Below are positions 51,328 to 62,345 of a DNA stretch of 64,000 nt, in pieces; position 1 is the stretch's first letter, and each line of letters starts with the position of its first letter. The position numbers and the translations under genes were made by a program. Below the pieces are notes generated by a model. The model had not been told where the DNA came from and ran no database searches. It saw nothing but the letters and a program-made list of their open reading frames with translations. Source of the stretch: Eriocheir sinensis (lineage: Eukaryota > Arthropoda > Malacostraca > Decapoda > Varunidae); NCBI RefSeq assembly GCF_024679095.1, contig NC_066544.1:3056283-3120282 (forward strand), read 5' to 3'.

Positions 51328-52258
51328 TTAGGGAGAATCCTGACACGCCGAGGTTATGCCTGAGACTTGGGCTGAAGGGTATTCAGCTGGTTCCGGGGCG
51401 ACATTTCTCCCATACACTAGACACTGGCATAATCTAACACCGTGTTTTAAGTATACAGGGGATCCAGACGTGTTTATTACCAATGCCTGTGCAAAACCTC
51501 CCTCCTTGACTGTCGCGAGAGTCACCTCCACCGTCACGCGGTGTATGTGAGGAGCTCCGTCGATACACACATCACTGCCCGTTGGAGGGGCGTTAGGCAA
51601 CCGGATTTTAACAAGTTTTGCAGCACGATCCGGAATTATTTGAGGACCTTCTACGACTGCCGTTACTGTCCGTCACAAGTCTGCAATGATTTCGTGTGGT
51701 TTGACCGTAAGAGGTGACACTTGGGCGGTGGCAGACCCTGAGGCTGTGGTGGGTTGGTCATTTTCCCCCTCTGAGGGCGGGATTACAGGTGACATAGGCG
51801 ATGGATTTACCATCCCCTGTATGCGTCGTCCTTGATACACGATCGCGTTGCTTTCAGGGTTTATGGTTATGTGCAGGTCTTTCATGGCGTTTAATCCTAA
51901 GATCCCATCCACAGGTAAGGCAAACCTGCTAGAGACATAAAAGAAATCTCGAAAAGGGACATACTTTTTCATGTAAACTGACTGTTAGTGGTACTCGCCC
52001 AAGGATTCCCAAAGTGGTGCCCGTCACGCCTACCACATTCAGGTCGTTCTCTTGGAGCGGCCAATTTTCCCCTCTCGCCTGCCGTGTCAGGGACCTGTAA
52101 GCGGAGTCTGAGATGACATTGACTGTCGCACCTGTGTCTACCGCTAAGGTGAGTGAAATTTTTCCCACCTTGCAAGGGAGGGCAATTATGTTTGTCCGTC
52201 CCAAGGCGGCAATGACGGAGTCAAGTTGCTCCCAATTAGTAGCGTCCTTAAGGGACAC
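51328..52258 (-). pseudogene. pro: Protease and pro-RT linker of copy 2
   Basis: DTGATVNVIS (about 52,130) and ILGLNAMKDLH (about 51,895) mark the retropepsin. A one-base insertion in a T-run near 51,953 shifts the frame. A stop at about 51,673 precedes a linker domain (51,600-51,328) with HRVTVEVTLATV and a YLKHGVRLCQCLVY phrase, absent from copy 1. The protease follows the gag TGA in the same frame without an ATG. Confidence 0.85.
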
Positions 52259-52288
52259 TTGGATGTACGCCTTGGGGCTGTCACGAAG

Positions 52289-52817
52289 TCATGTCGTTTT
52301 ATTCAGAGAAGAGGAGAGGTGTGGTTTACTGTCCGCCGAGGACTTGTACTTCTGTTCCTCCTTGGCCTTTTTTATTGCAGAACAACTGTCGGAATCATGA
52401 AAACAATTCCCGTGGACAAGGCAAAAGGCAGCCTTCCGCTGATGGTTCGGCCTAGGGTTCCTGTGTGATGAATGATGCCCGCCCCTGTAACCTCCTGATC
52501 TCCTATCAAAGCCCTGTCTTGAGTGTGTTGATTCTCTACAGGTGAGAGATGCCTTACTTTGAGCCTGCAATGCTGCGGCTGTTGCGAGGGGTTGATGGTG
52601 AGGGTGTTCTTGAACCTTGAGTGGGTTGTAAGTATTCAGACGAACCCGGGGGTGAACGAATTCTGCGGTCTGGAATTGATAAATAATGAGTGCCTGAACA
52701 TAAGATTACCATAGTAAATTCACCGGTTTTGGTATCGTGTTCCGTTCCCTCTTCGTCTGTGGTCTGTGTTAAATGCATAAAAGTGTCGCCGAGTTTAGCG
52801 AGAGTGTCTTTGTTCAT
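52289..52817 (-). pseudogene. gag: gag of copy 2, internally deleted
   Basis: The ATG at 52,815-52,817 matches the copy 1 start. The N-terminal domain (to about 52,630) joins directly to the C-terminal part (RNSRSIAG then ALQAQSK, with a frame change), removing the capsid-like region. A second deletion (SLTC joined to RESTHS) removes the CCHC knuckle. The basic tail and a Cys/His cluster remain. It ends in TGA at 52,289-52,291, in frame with the protease. Confidence 0.85.
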
Positions 52818-53075
52818 ACTATGGAGTATGGATTAAATCAATTACAATATAGGAACATATTTTGATAGCTGTAAATATTAACCAATAAACGTAACGTGTA
52901 TAAATTAATAGTTTGCGCTGAAACCCTAAAAACAAGAAAGGTGCCTGTTAGACGTAATAGAAGTTAGGGTTATAATGGAATGTTATAATGTTATGGGTAT
53001 AAGAAAAAAATTATTCTGTAAACACTGCGGTATTTTGGGTAGGAGAAATTAAGGGAGTATGCCTTAAAAGGCGCT
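52818..53075 (-). other. Leader remnant of copy 2
   Basis: Aligns with 2,570-2,847 of copy 1, including the pyrimidine tract ending in AG before gag. Similarity stops near the AAGCGCCTT word. Confidence 0.65.
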
Positions 53076-53918
53076 TTGTGCCAAAGCATTCCTGGGCGGC
53101 CAGTGTTCCTCTTCGGATCCGAATGAGAAGCCTGATCCCTCTGAGAAAAAGCACTGTTTTAGCCGCAGCGTGCTTTTGAGCTAGTTTTCCTGTATCACTC
53201 AGGATCATGGGAGGGCCTGGACCCCCTGGGCCCCCCCTTGGATCCACCAATGTAGCTATGTTCTGCCCCAGCCTCGGGGGTACACGTGTGTCAGCTTTGT
53301 CTCTGTGCCTCGGCGCTTTGGCTTTCCTTTTGTCTGCTACCCAGCGGTTCACTGAGGCTGTTTCTGTTGCTGTAGTGCTGCTTGGTTGCTGTAGTGCTGC
53401 TTGGTTGCTGTAGTGCTGCTGCTGTGACTGAACAACTACTACTACCCAATACTCTGCTCTGCTCACCAAAACTGGCTGTGCTTCTTCTCCCTGCTACTGC
53501 TGCTGTCCTTTCCATTGTGCTGCTGCCCTGTGGCCTTGTGGCGGTCTGTGCTTCTGAGGCTGTGCTGTTGCTGCTGGTGGTGTCGGTGTTCCTGTTACGG
53601 TCAACGCCTGCTACCCGCTAAGTGTTATTCTAGTATTTTATACTCATAACACTTTGCTTTGTCTAGCTAGTCGCTATCTCCAGCACTACCACTACCTCTT
53701 CGCTCACATCAGTGTACACATACTTTCATATTTCATACTTTCATATTAGTTAAGCATCTCCGTGTTAATTGTTATTAGCCGTGCGTGTGTTCTGGCTTTT
53801 AGGAAAGTTTCCTTGTCGACAAAAATAAGCCACGTGCACCTGCCCTGGTCGGAGACGACAAATCCCTGGGGACCGTTTAAAAGCCGCGTCACCCCCATTG
53901 ACCCACACAAGAGACGAG
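53076..53918 (+). other. Probable CR1 5' UTR; part unassigned
   Basis: No coding domain. It contains a GTAGTGCTGCTTGGTTGCT direct repeat (about 53,373-53,418). GC-rich and Ala/Leu-rich frames are not accepted as genes. The join to retrovirus leader sequence lies near 53,075. Confidence 0.45.
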
Positions 53919-55230
53919 ATGCCGTCTCGCCTTCGAACCTGCCCCGAATGTCGCTTGCGTCAGGCTCCACAGTATTTCCGTGTCAAGAATGTAAAAACTG
54001 ATATATGTAGATTCTGTGTCAAAGCAAGCCAGGACGAGAGTAAAATATTAAAACTGGAGGGTATTATTGGAGGCCTCTCACAGCAGCTCGCTGAACTAGA
54101 AGACCTGATTGGTAACCCCGTGACCCTTCCCGCGCTCTCACCAGCTGACCTCCCTGCCGCCTCTGCCTCGCCCTCTCTGCCGCCCCCCCCCCCCCTCTCA
54201 CCCCTCCGCACTACAGGTCCACCCAGCACAGTCGCCTCCCCGCTACTCTCCTCCTCGGACTCGTCTTCTTTCCCTTCCTCCTCCTCCTCCTGCACCCTCT
54301 CTTCTCTCCCCTCCCCTTCCTCCCGCTGCCTCTCTCCCATTTCACCCTCCTCCGAGGTGGCTTCCTTGTCGTCCTCCCCCAACACTCCCCCTTCCTCTCC
54401 CTCCCCCTCCGTCCAGACTCCCTCCCTTTCCCCCTCTTGCTCTTCCTCTTCCCCTCCCTTCTTTCCTTCCTCCCCCTCCTCCTCGACCTCCTCTGCCTTG
54501 CCCCCACCCACTTCTTTCTCTTCTCATTCTCCCCTGGCCCCTGCCTCTTCTTCCCCTCCCTCATCTTCCTCCTCCTCCTCCTCCTCCTCCTCCTCCTCCC
54601 CCCCTATCTCTTCCGCCACAGCCACCCACCCTGTTACCACCCCTTCCTCTCTCTCCCCGCCCCTTCCTCCTGTTCCAGTTTCTCTTCCCGCTCCTGGCGC
54701 CGTTCCCAGGAAGGTCTTAGTTGTTGGGGACAGTCAAATCAAGCTCATTGACAGGTACTTTTGTTCAAAGGATAAGGACAATAGACTAAGAGTTTGCTTT
54801 CCCGGGGCAGGTATACAACACATTTCTGACAGGATTGAGGATATTTTAGCGGGGGAAAGTACTCAGCCAATCGTCTTCTGCAGTGTCGGCGGCAATGATA
54901 TCGGTAAAGTGGGAAGCGAAGAGATATTTAGGCGCTTTAGAGAATCGTTCGCTAAAGTGAGAAACTTCGGGGGGGGTGCCGGCCGTTTGTGGTATTTTGC
55001 CAAGGAGGGGGTTAGGTGAGGGATGGTTTTCCAGGGTCTTAGCAGTAAACAGCAGGCTGGCGGCTCACTGTAAGCGTAATGGTTGGCTTTTCATTGATAA
55101 CTGGGACCTCTTTTACGAGAGGGGCACCCTGTATGCCAAGGATGGAGTGCACTTGTCACTCCAGGGGGTGGAGGTTCTCGCAGACTCCCTCGAGCGATCA
55201 CTTAGCACCCTACAGGATTTTTTAGAGTAG
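53919..55230 (+). pseudogene. CR1 ORF1: zinc-finger plus SGNH esterase, one frameshift
   Basis: ATG at 53,919 (MPSRLRTCPECRLRQAP). The N-terminal module has CPEC...CRFC (about 53,940-54,020), a PHD/treble-clef-like Cys pair arrangement, then a short coiled-coil-like helix (KILKLEGIIGGLSQQLAELE). A long Ser/Pro-rich linker follows (about 54,120-54,700). The SGNH hydrolase domain has KVLVVGDSQIKL with the catalytic Ser (about 54,714), VGGNDIGK (about 54,888) and YAKDGVHLSLQGVEVLAD with the Asp/His pair (about 55,132). A one-base indel in the G-run at about 54,968 moves the frame, so the enzyme is split. ORF1 esterases of this type are known in CR1 elements; their role is not settled. Confidence 0.88.
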
Positions 55231-55310
55231 GCAAGGGGGAAGGGCCTAACATCAGTGGCTGTGCATCGCAGACTGGGACTACGGGGCGCAGGAGTAATCG
55301 AAAGGATGGG

Positions 55311-58089
55311 CTAACGGCTTATTACACCAACAGTAGGAGTCTCAGGAACAAGATAGATCTACTGAGGGGGAAAGCATGTGTCGAGAAATTCGACATTATA
55401 GCTCTCACGGAAACATGGGTGGATACTGCAAACAAAAACTTCATGTCAGAGTATGAAATAGATGGTTATCAGATGTTTCACAAAGATAGAAAGGGAAGAA
55501 GGGGAGGGGGGTTGGCACTTTATGTTAAAGACACACTTAAATGTTCCGCTAACAATTCTGTTCAAACAAATGGCAACTCAGAATCAGTTTGGGTGGACGT
55601 CCACAAAGGGAAAGACAAACTAATTCTAGGGGTTCTTTACAGGCCACCCAACCTTAGCAGGCAGGACATTGATATATTACTACAAGAGGTAGGCAGGGTG
55701 AGCAGGAGCAAAAATGTCTGCATAATGGGGGATTTTAACTATAGGAATATAGACTGGGAAGGCGTGGTAATACAAGATAATTTTCTCAAGCAGACAGTGA
55801 CTGAGCCCACCAGAGGAAATAACATTCTAGAGTTAGTCCTAACTAACAACGAGAATATGATCAGTGAGCTAGATGTTGGGGGAAAATTAGGTGGCAGTGA
55901 TCACAAGGAAATTAGGTTTAAAGTAGACTGGGCGGTGACCCATGAACTCAACTCTTTGTTGGTGCCTGACTTTAGAAGAGCTGATTATGAGGGGCTCAGA
56001 AGACACCTTGAGGAGGTAAATTGGGGAACCTTAGGGCTAGATGAGGGCCAGATCTCAGGGCTGGAACCGGAAAGACAGGGGAATCATGTAGAAATGACCT
56101 ACAATAATTTAGTAAGAGTAATTGCAGAGGGTCAGAGACAGCATATCCCTTACCAAGCACGTAGGAAGGAAAATAACGGCCCTAAATGGATGACCTGCAG
56201 ACTCAAGCATGAGATTGGCTTGAAGAGAGGAATTTATAGGAAAATAAAGAACAGAGAAACCCACCTCAGGGGTAGGTATGTTGAGCTAGCCAGGTTGGTG
56301 AAGAAGAACACCCGCCTAGGAAAAAGAAATTATGAGATTAGGGTATCCAACGAGGCCAAGAGCGATCCCAAGGGCTTTTTCAAATTGTACAGAACGAAAA
56401 CAAGGGACAGAATTGGACCGTTGAAAACAAACATAGGTGAGCTCGTTGAGAATGGAGAAGATATGAGTCAAATGATGAATGACTATTTCCTTTCAGTTTT
56501 CACGCAGGAAAATCTAACAACCATTCCGGAGAGAGTTCAGGTATATGAGGGCAAAGAGAACGACAAGTTGAGGGATGTGATCATCACTAGGCAAGTAGTC
56601 CAGGGTGAGATTAGTAGGTTGAAGAAAAACAAATCGCCGGGCCCGGACGAAGTATTCCCACGGATTCTGAAAGAGTGCAAGGAGGTCCTCAGTGGCCCAA
56701 TTACCGATATCTTTAAGATGTCGGTAAATTCTGGGTATGTGCCCAATCAATGGAAATTAGCTAATGTGACGCCGCTTTTCAAAAAGGGAGACAAGTCAGC
56801 CACCTCAAATTATCGCCCAATTAGCTTAACATAAATTGTAGGAAAGATGTTGGAGTCAATTATAGCCGGGAGCATTCGGGACCATCTAGAGAAGCATAGT
56901 TTAATTCATGATTCACAGCATGGGTTCACAAAGGGCAGGTCTTGCCTTACTAATCTGTTGTCCTTCTACACTAAAGTGATCGAGGCGGTTGACAGAGATG
57001 AAAACTATGACATATTTAGATTTCAGTAAAACGTTCGACAAAGTTCCTCATCACCGGCTATTACTAAAATTACAGGCTCACGGCGTAGATGGGAAAGTTT
57101 TGAACTGGATCAGGGAGTGGCTTATTGGTAGGAAGCAGAGAGTGCAAATCAATGGTAAAAAATCTGAATGGGGCAGTGTTACGAGTGGAGTCCCACAAGG
57201 GTCGGTGCTGGGTCCTCTGCTTTATATTATTTACATCAATGACTTGGACACAGGAATTAGTAGTGATGCCAGTAAGTTCGCAGATGATACCAAGATCGAT
57301 AGAGTAATCCAATCAGACAAGGACGCTAGCGTTCTCCAGGATGAGCTTGACAGACTATATGATTGGGCGGGGAAGTGACAGATGGAATTCAATGTCGGGA
57401 AGTGTAGCATTCTGAGTGTCGGTAGGAATAATCCCTCACACAGTTACTCCTTAAATGACACTCCTCTAAGCAGGTCTGGGCGTGAGAGAGACTTAGGAGC
57501 ACTAGTGAGCGCTGACCTCCGTCCTAGGGCTCAATGCATTCAGGCTAAAAATCGGGCAAACAGAGTACTTGGTTTCATCTCAAGGAACGTCAGCAATAGG
57601 AGCGCTGAAGTCATCCTCAAACTTTACTTAGCACTAGTTAGACCTCATCTCGATTATGCAGTTCAGTTCTGGTCCCCCTACTATAGAATGGATATCAAGA
57701 TGTTAGAATCTGTACAGAGGAGGATGGCAAAGATGATTCAGGGGGTGAGAAACTTGCCTTATGAAGACAGGCTGAAGCATTTAAATCTACACTCTCTAGA
57801 AAGGCGAAGGTTGCGAGGAGACTTGATCGAAGTCTATACATGGATGAAGGGCTTTAATAAAGGGGATGTCAATAAGATTTTGATAGTAAAAGAGCCAGGT
57901 AGGACGCGTAGCAATGGTTTTAAGTTAGACAAATTCAGATTCAACAAAGACATATGCAAGAATTGGTTCACCAATAGAGTGGTAGATGAATGGAACAGGC
58001 TTGGGAGCCATGTTGTGGGTGCCAATACCATAGATACATTCAAGAAGAGGTTAGATAAAGCCATGGATGGCGAGGTAAGGTTGGGTTGA
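55311..58089 (+). pseudogene. CR1 ORF2: endonuclease and RT, nearly intact
   Basis: Endonuclease: YYTNSRSLRNKIDLL (55,323), ALTETWVD with catalytic Glu (about 55,398), GGGLALYVKD, VLYRPPN, IMGDFNYRNIDW (about 55,722) and GGSDHKEIRF (about 55,893). RT: KNKSPGPDEVFPRIL (about 56,625), SNYRPISLT (about 56,807), LDFSKTFDKVPHHR (about 57,010), VTSGVPQGSVLGPLLY (about 57,178) and KFADDTKID (about 57,274). The C-terminal domain has LYLALVRPHLDYAVQFWSPYY (about 57,624), ending at 58,089. Lesions: TAA at 56,831-56,833 (Ser in the sister fragment), a frame change near 57,000 and TGA at 57,376-57,378 (Trp in the sister fragment). No in-frame ATG precedes the endonuclease start, so the initiation site is unresolved. 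Confidence 0.9.
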
Positions 58090-58160
58090 GTGTATAGGAG
58101 CTGCCTTTTATAGGCCAACCGGCCTCTTGCAGACTCCTTACGTTCTTATGTTCTTATGTA

Positions 58161-59265
58161 ATATATATATCCTTTACAGTCTGATGGTGCATCCTTCTAG
58201 GTTGTCAAGTTTTAGTAGCTACTCATGAGAAGTATTCCATAATGATCATTGATTTCCAGATGCTTTGCATTGAAAAAAAGTGTCATTAAACCTGCCGCAA
58301 ATAATAATCAGCTATAGTCAGCCCTTGCTTTAAAGAACCAATATGGAGGAAGGGGGTGATGTTATATCCAAAAATCTTTTACATCTGAAGTATCCAACCT
58401 TTTTGTGTATAACAAACCTTGTTTGTTACATGAACTTAAAAGTTCACAATTTTCATACATGATTCTTTTTTCCTTGTATTTGATGATTAATCCTGACATG
58501 TATTTCCATTATCAGTAGGTAATATATAGTAACAAGACAATAATACACATTATAACAATGTATATATTATAGCCCAATGAGTGCACGAGATCATTTACCC
58601 CATTAGTGACGCCAAGTCCGGGAGTCCTTCCCTAAATTCCTTGCCTGAATTTGTGACACCAAGTATAATAACTAATTTTAGTGACCATTTGCATCCATTT
58701 TTCACTTTGATTAATAAATTGCCTCTCAACAGGGTGTGAAATTAATGGGATTGGAGAAAACTCGACTCGGCCATCAAGCTCACCACAATATGGTAAGGAA
58801 CCTCTTGTTCTCAGTGATAATTTATCCTCTTTAGTTACTATTCCGTGTTGCTTTAATCACAACTAATGTGTTGGAAACATTACAGCTTAATAACATACCT
58901 CACATCTCTGCATACAAATTGAGTTCAATATTTAACTGTTACACCAGCAGGCTACATATCTTTAAAAAAAAAATGTAAAAAGGTTGACATTTTGAATGAT
59001 ATATTTAAACTCTTTATTATGTTTCTATGGCTGTAGTACTGTTACGATTAGTCGAGTGATCAGCACATGGGTCTTATGTTCTTGATAGCATAGGTTCAAA
59101 TTTTGCCATTGGCTGGCAATTGATAGTAACAGTAGTGTCCACAAATACCTGCCTGTTTCTTATTTATCTTGTTCCACTTTAAACCATGACTGGCCAATCT
59201 TTGAAGAGGTAGCATAACCTTGAAGTGCCACTAACAAACCTTTGTCCATTTTTCTGATGTGATCC
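58161..59265. other. No gene seen
   Basis: AT-rich interval after the CR1 3' end with no domain, RNA or repeat signature recognised. Confidence 0.45.
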
Positions 59266-59400
59266 TTTTTTTTTTCCCACCCGCCTATAGCGCCGGTAGG
59301 CTCTCTTCAGGGGCCTGGTGGTCGGCCCAGGCCCGTCATGGTGCAGGCAATTTTTTTTTATAGTGGCGCCATTTATTATTGGCTCATGCTGCCCCCCGGA
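59266..59400 (-). mobile_element. Second copy of the AAGATGGCGCC-type SINE
   Basis: On the minus strand it reads ATGGCGCCACTATAA, then TGCACCATGACGGGCCTGGG, CCGACCACCAGGCCCC, CTACCGGCGCTATAGGC and an A-run (59,266-59,275). This is the same order of words as in the 9,492-9,664 insertion, but with only one CCGACCA...AGGCCCC unit. It confirms that the env insertion is a dispersed repeat. Confidence 0.7.
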
Positions 59401-60254
59401 ACTCATTCTTGATTCACTTGGATGGTTTAGCAGGGCTTAGGTATGACTAACATCTGAGAAACAGGGATTTTTTAGATTTTTAGTGTGGCACCACATTGAC
59501 AAATGTTTTAGTATGGACTGAACATCAAAGATATATATGGAAAATGGGTGCTTGTAGATCTTGACTTTATATCTGTCAAGAGTCTCCAGTTGTATCCTCT
59601 CCCCCATCTCTCCTGAAAATATTAGTCTTGTCAGGCAGTCTAAGTGAAGCCTTCCATCGAAGCTGGCGTGCAGACATAATGTCAGTGCTTAGATTCACTG
59701 TCCTTATAGCACCGAAAATAATGCAATTACATGCACATATCTTATTATTTAGAATTGTGATTAATTGTGATTAAATATTTTTGCATGTATTTTCAGACAT
59801 GAAAAGTGAAAATTGCTGCACAAAACAGTCTTCACAAAACAGTCATCTCAAAGCCCAGGCTGTTACAACTGGGCAGTTTTTGCCCAGAGCCAGCAATTTT
59901 TTAGATCCAATAGGGGTGGATTTTTTCTAAGGTCAGGTTCAACATGCTGCAAGATGCCAAGATCTAAGCCTAGTAGGAGATATGGGTTACAAGAGAGGAG
60001 GTTTGCTCTGGCCTTATACTATCAAAGTCCAAATGCTAATAGATTTCTAAGCACAGTATTTCACTTGCCTTCAGTTTCAACACTTCACTCATGACTCAGG
60101 GGTATTTCAGTAAATGTTGGCTGGAGCAAACAGACTCTGACAGCCCTGCAGCAAAGAGCACAGGCTTTGTCAAAAGAAGAGATACTTCGTGGGATTTGCC
60201 ATTATTTATTATTACTCTTGTTACGCCAATATTTTTTTTTCATATACTTTGCCA
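59401..60254. other. No gene seen
   Basis: Mixed AT-rich sequence. Small open frames (for example at 59,813-60,094) show no recognisable domain. Confidence 0.4.
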
Positions 60255-60720
60255 AATATTGCAAGTAATGCATCATTGTTGGTCTTGCCTGTTATAAATC
60301 AGATCTTGTTCAGTTAACAAGCTTTGGGTGTCTGCCAATTTCCAGTTGTAATGAAAGGAATCAGTTATCTCCCCTGCCAGATATCACATGGAATGCACCA
60401 TTGTTGGTTTTGCCTGTTATAAATCAGATCTTGTTCAGTTAACAAGCTTTAGGTGTCTGCCACTTTCCAATTGTAATGCAAGGAATCCCCTGCCATATAT
60501 CGCTTGTAATGCACCATTGTTAGTTTTGCCTGTTATAAATCAGATCTTGTTCAGCTTACAAGCTTTGAATATCTGCCATTGTTTATTTCAGGTGTAATGC
60601 TTGGAAGCATTTGTTCTCTGTCCTACCCAACAGTATGCAATGCTTTATTGTGGATTTTGCCCGTTATATTTAATCTTGTTCAGGTAACAAGCTTTTAATG
60701 TCTGCCTTACCTAATAATGT
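60255..60720. repeat. Minisatellite with 116-129-bp units
   Basis: Four tandem degenerate units share CACCATTGTTGGTTTTGCC, TGTTATAAATCAGATCTTGT and AACAAGCTTT. The AACAAGCTTT anchor starts at 60,316, 60,441, 60,557 and 60,686, giving periods of 125, 116 and 129. The units decay towards the right. Confidence 0.88.
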
Positions 60721-61380
60721 GCTGCAGTGACACTTGTCTTGGTTTCATAATGTGAAATACAGCATGTTATTTCATCACACTAAGTGTCTATCATCACGTG
60801 TCTTGCATCATTGATGTGGCTTCCACGAGTAATTTCGTTTGTATTACAGCATGCAATGTTTTTTTCTGCTTTACATGATATACATAATCACATAGGTATG
60901 ATTTTCTTTTACAAAATGTAATGGCAGTTGATATGCTTGACTAATGCTTCCTGCAATAAATGCTACATGTTTACTGATGTAGCCTGTGCAATACATATCA
61001 CTCTCTGCCCTGTAATTTGGTGTGTCACATACTGCAGCATAACTTTCCTGCTATTTTCTTACACTATGAGTTGCCTTATTTTGTCTCATTTGCTTTTATC
61101 ATATGTGCCTCCGCTGAATAGTTGTGCCTACTGAGCTTAATATCTTCATGACCCTGACACCAAGGTCAGAGCTTGTGAGATCATACCGTGTCCTACATCC
61201 CATTTTCACCTCCAGGCTCGGCTGTCTCCCAGGACCACCAAGTTATTGCATTCCATTTAAGACAACTCATGTGTTACCTTCTTGATGTCCTCCATCATGT
61301 ATTTCAGCATGTTTTATGATGCTTTGCTCTTATATTGATGTCCCTTGCAACCTTTTTTATACAGTTTTTATTGTATATAA

Positions 61381-61515
61381 CGCACCATTGTTGGTTTTGC
61401 CTGTTATAAATCGGGTCATGTTCATTTAACAAGCTTTGAGTGTCTCCCATTGTTTACTTCAGTTGTAATGCTTAGAAGCTTTTGTTCTCTGCCCTGTCAA
61501 ACAGTATGCAATGCT
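61381..61515. repeat. Detached fifth unit of the minisatellite
   Basis: Same unit (CACCATTGTTGGTTTTGCC; anchor at 61,428), with an additional downstream part that also matches the third tandem unit (TTTGTTCTCTGYCCT...ACAGTATGCAATGC). It is separated from the array by about 660 bp of unrelated sequence. Confidence 0.85.
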
Positions 61516-61565
61516 TGCCATTATCTGGCACTTGTACAGTTAGTATGATATTTTTACTCAGTTAA

Positions 61566-61735
61566 GAGCACGTTGCAAAAGGTAAAGGTACGGTTGGGGG
61601 CATACGCTGTAGCAGCGTGTGGCCTCGGTGCTCATCTCCGTAACATTGGCCCTTGAGCCTGTGGTGTTAGGGAACCCATTACCCTGGGACACAGGACCAG
61701 TGTGACATCCGGGTTACCACAGTTGCAAAGGCATT
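61566..61735. other. Possible short interspersed repeat, unclassified
   Basis: A compact GC-richer block (GTACGGTTGGGGGCATACGC to CATCCGGGTTACCACAG) stands out from its AT-rich surroundings. I could not confirm a second copy in this window or assign A/B boxes. Confidence 0.25.
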
Positions 61736-61802
61736 ATAGTAATGTAGCATGCATATAATGTTGTATGCTTTGCTTGTATTTAAAGCAGTGGATATGTTTG
61801 CT

Positions 61803-61919
<117 letters not shown>

Positions 61920-62278
61920 CAAATGCTTTCTACACCATATTTTTCTTGAAATAACAAATTGATAAAGTGTAGATAATACCTAATAAAACACAACAAATAT
62001 AATTTTCTTTACCAAATTAGTAAATCATTTTACAATAATGAAAAAAACAAGTAAAGGCTGGATAGGGTGATGTGGCAGGCACTTTAAAAATAGTAAAGCT
62101 ACCCCTGAAAAGTGACGTTTTTGGTGGACCCCAATAGATGCCGCTACTTCCGCACGCCCGAGGAATTACTACATACCACTATATCTTGGTATATAGTCTC
62201 TTTGGTTCCACCCAACGGCCCCCGCCTCTGTAGGCAGCGTGACGTCATGCGCGAGCCAGACTAAATTATCGCGGAAAG

Positions 62279-62308
62279 TGGCCAGACTCACAACGGTGAG
62301 TCTGGCCA
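62279..62308. repeat. Perfect 13-bp hairpin
   Basis: TGGCCAGACTCAC and GTGAGTCTGGCCA separated by AACG. It lies just upstream of the RTE-like fragment. It could be a terminator-like or regulatory stem, or a residue of an inverted duplication; no function is assigned. Confidence 0.85.
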
Positions 62309-62345
62309 GGAAGTTTTACGACGGATTGGTCTGACCCACGGTGTT

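Larger units (their letters stand above)
46019..53075 (-). mobile_element. Errantivirus-like Ty3/Gypsy endogenous retrovirus, copy 2
   Basis: Same family as copy 1, in the opposite orientation. It has a 3' LTR (46,019-46,390), env, integrase, RNase H, RT, protease, gag and a short piece of leader. The 5' LTR is absent. Alignment with copy 1 ends near 53,075, where the CR1 5' region or unknown sequence starts. The central part of gag and its zinc knuckle are deleted. It keeps regions missing in copy 1, namely the integrase core and the pro-RT linker. No solo or second LTR was found on the right. Confidence 0.92.
53076..58160 (+). mobile_element. Near-complete CR1-like LINE
   Basis: Zinc-finger/esterase ORF1 (53,919-55,230), endonuclease-RT ORF2 (about 55,311-58,089) and a short 3' UTR ending ACGTTCTTATGTTCTTATG (about 58,140-58,158), the tandem-octamer type of end found in CR1 elements. 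It abuts the truncated 5' side of retrovirus copy 2. The two CR1 pieces inside copy 1 belong to the same or a sister subfamily. Lesions in ORF1 and ORF2 are few, suggesting recent activity. The 5' limit is uncertain (53,076-53,640). Confidence 0.88.

Noticed and set aside
53207..53621. Ala/Leu/Val-rich frames upstream of CR1 ORF1
   Set aside because: Arise from GCTGCT/TGCTG repeats in a presumed 5' UTR; no initiation or domain evidence.
54211..54564. Basic and acidic low-complexity minus-strand frames
   Set aside because: Antisense shadow of the Ser/Pro-rich linker of CR1 ORF1.
60255..60720. CRISPR-like array
   Set aside because: Units are 116-129 bp, degenerate throughout, with no constant short repeat and unique spacer pattern; the context is eukaryotic.
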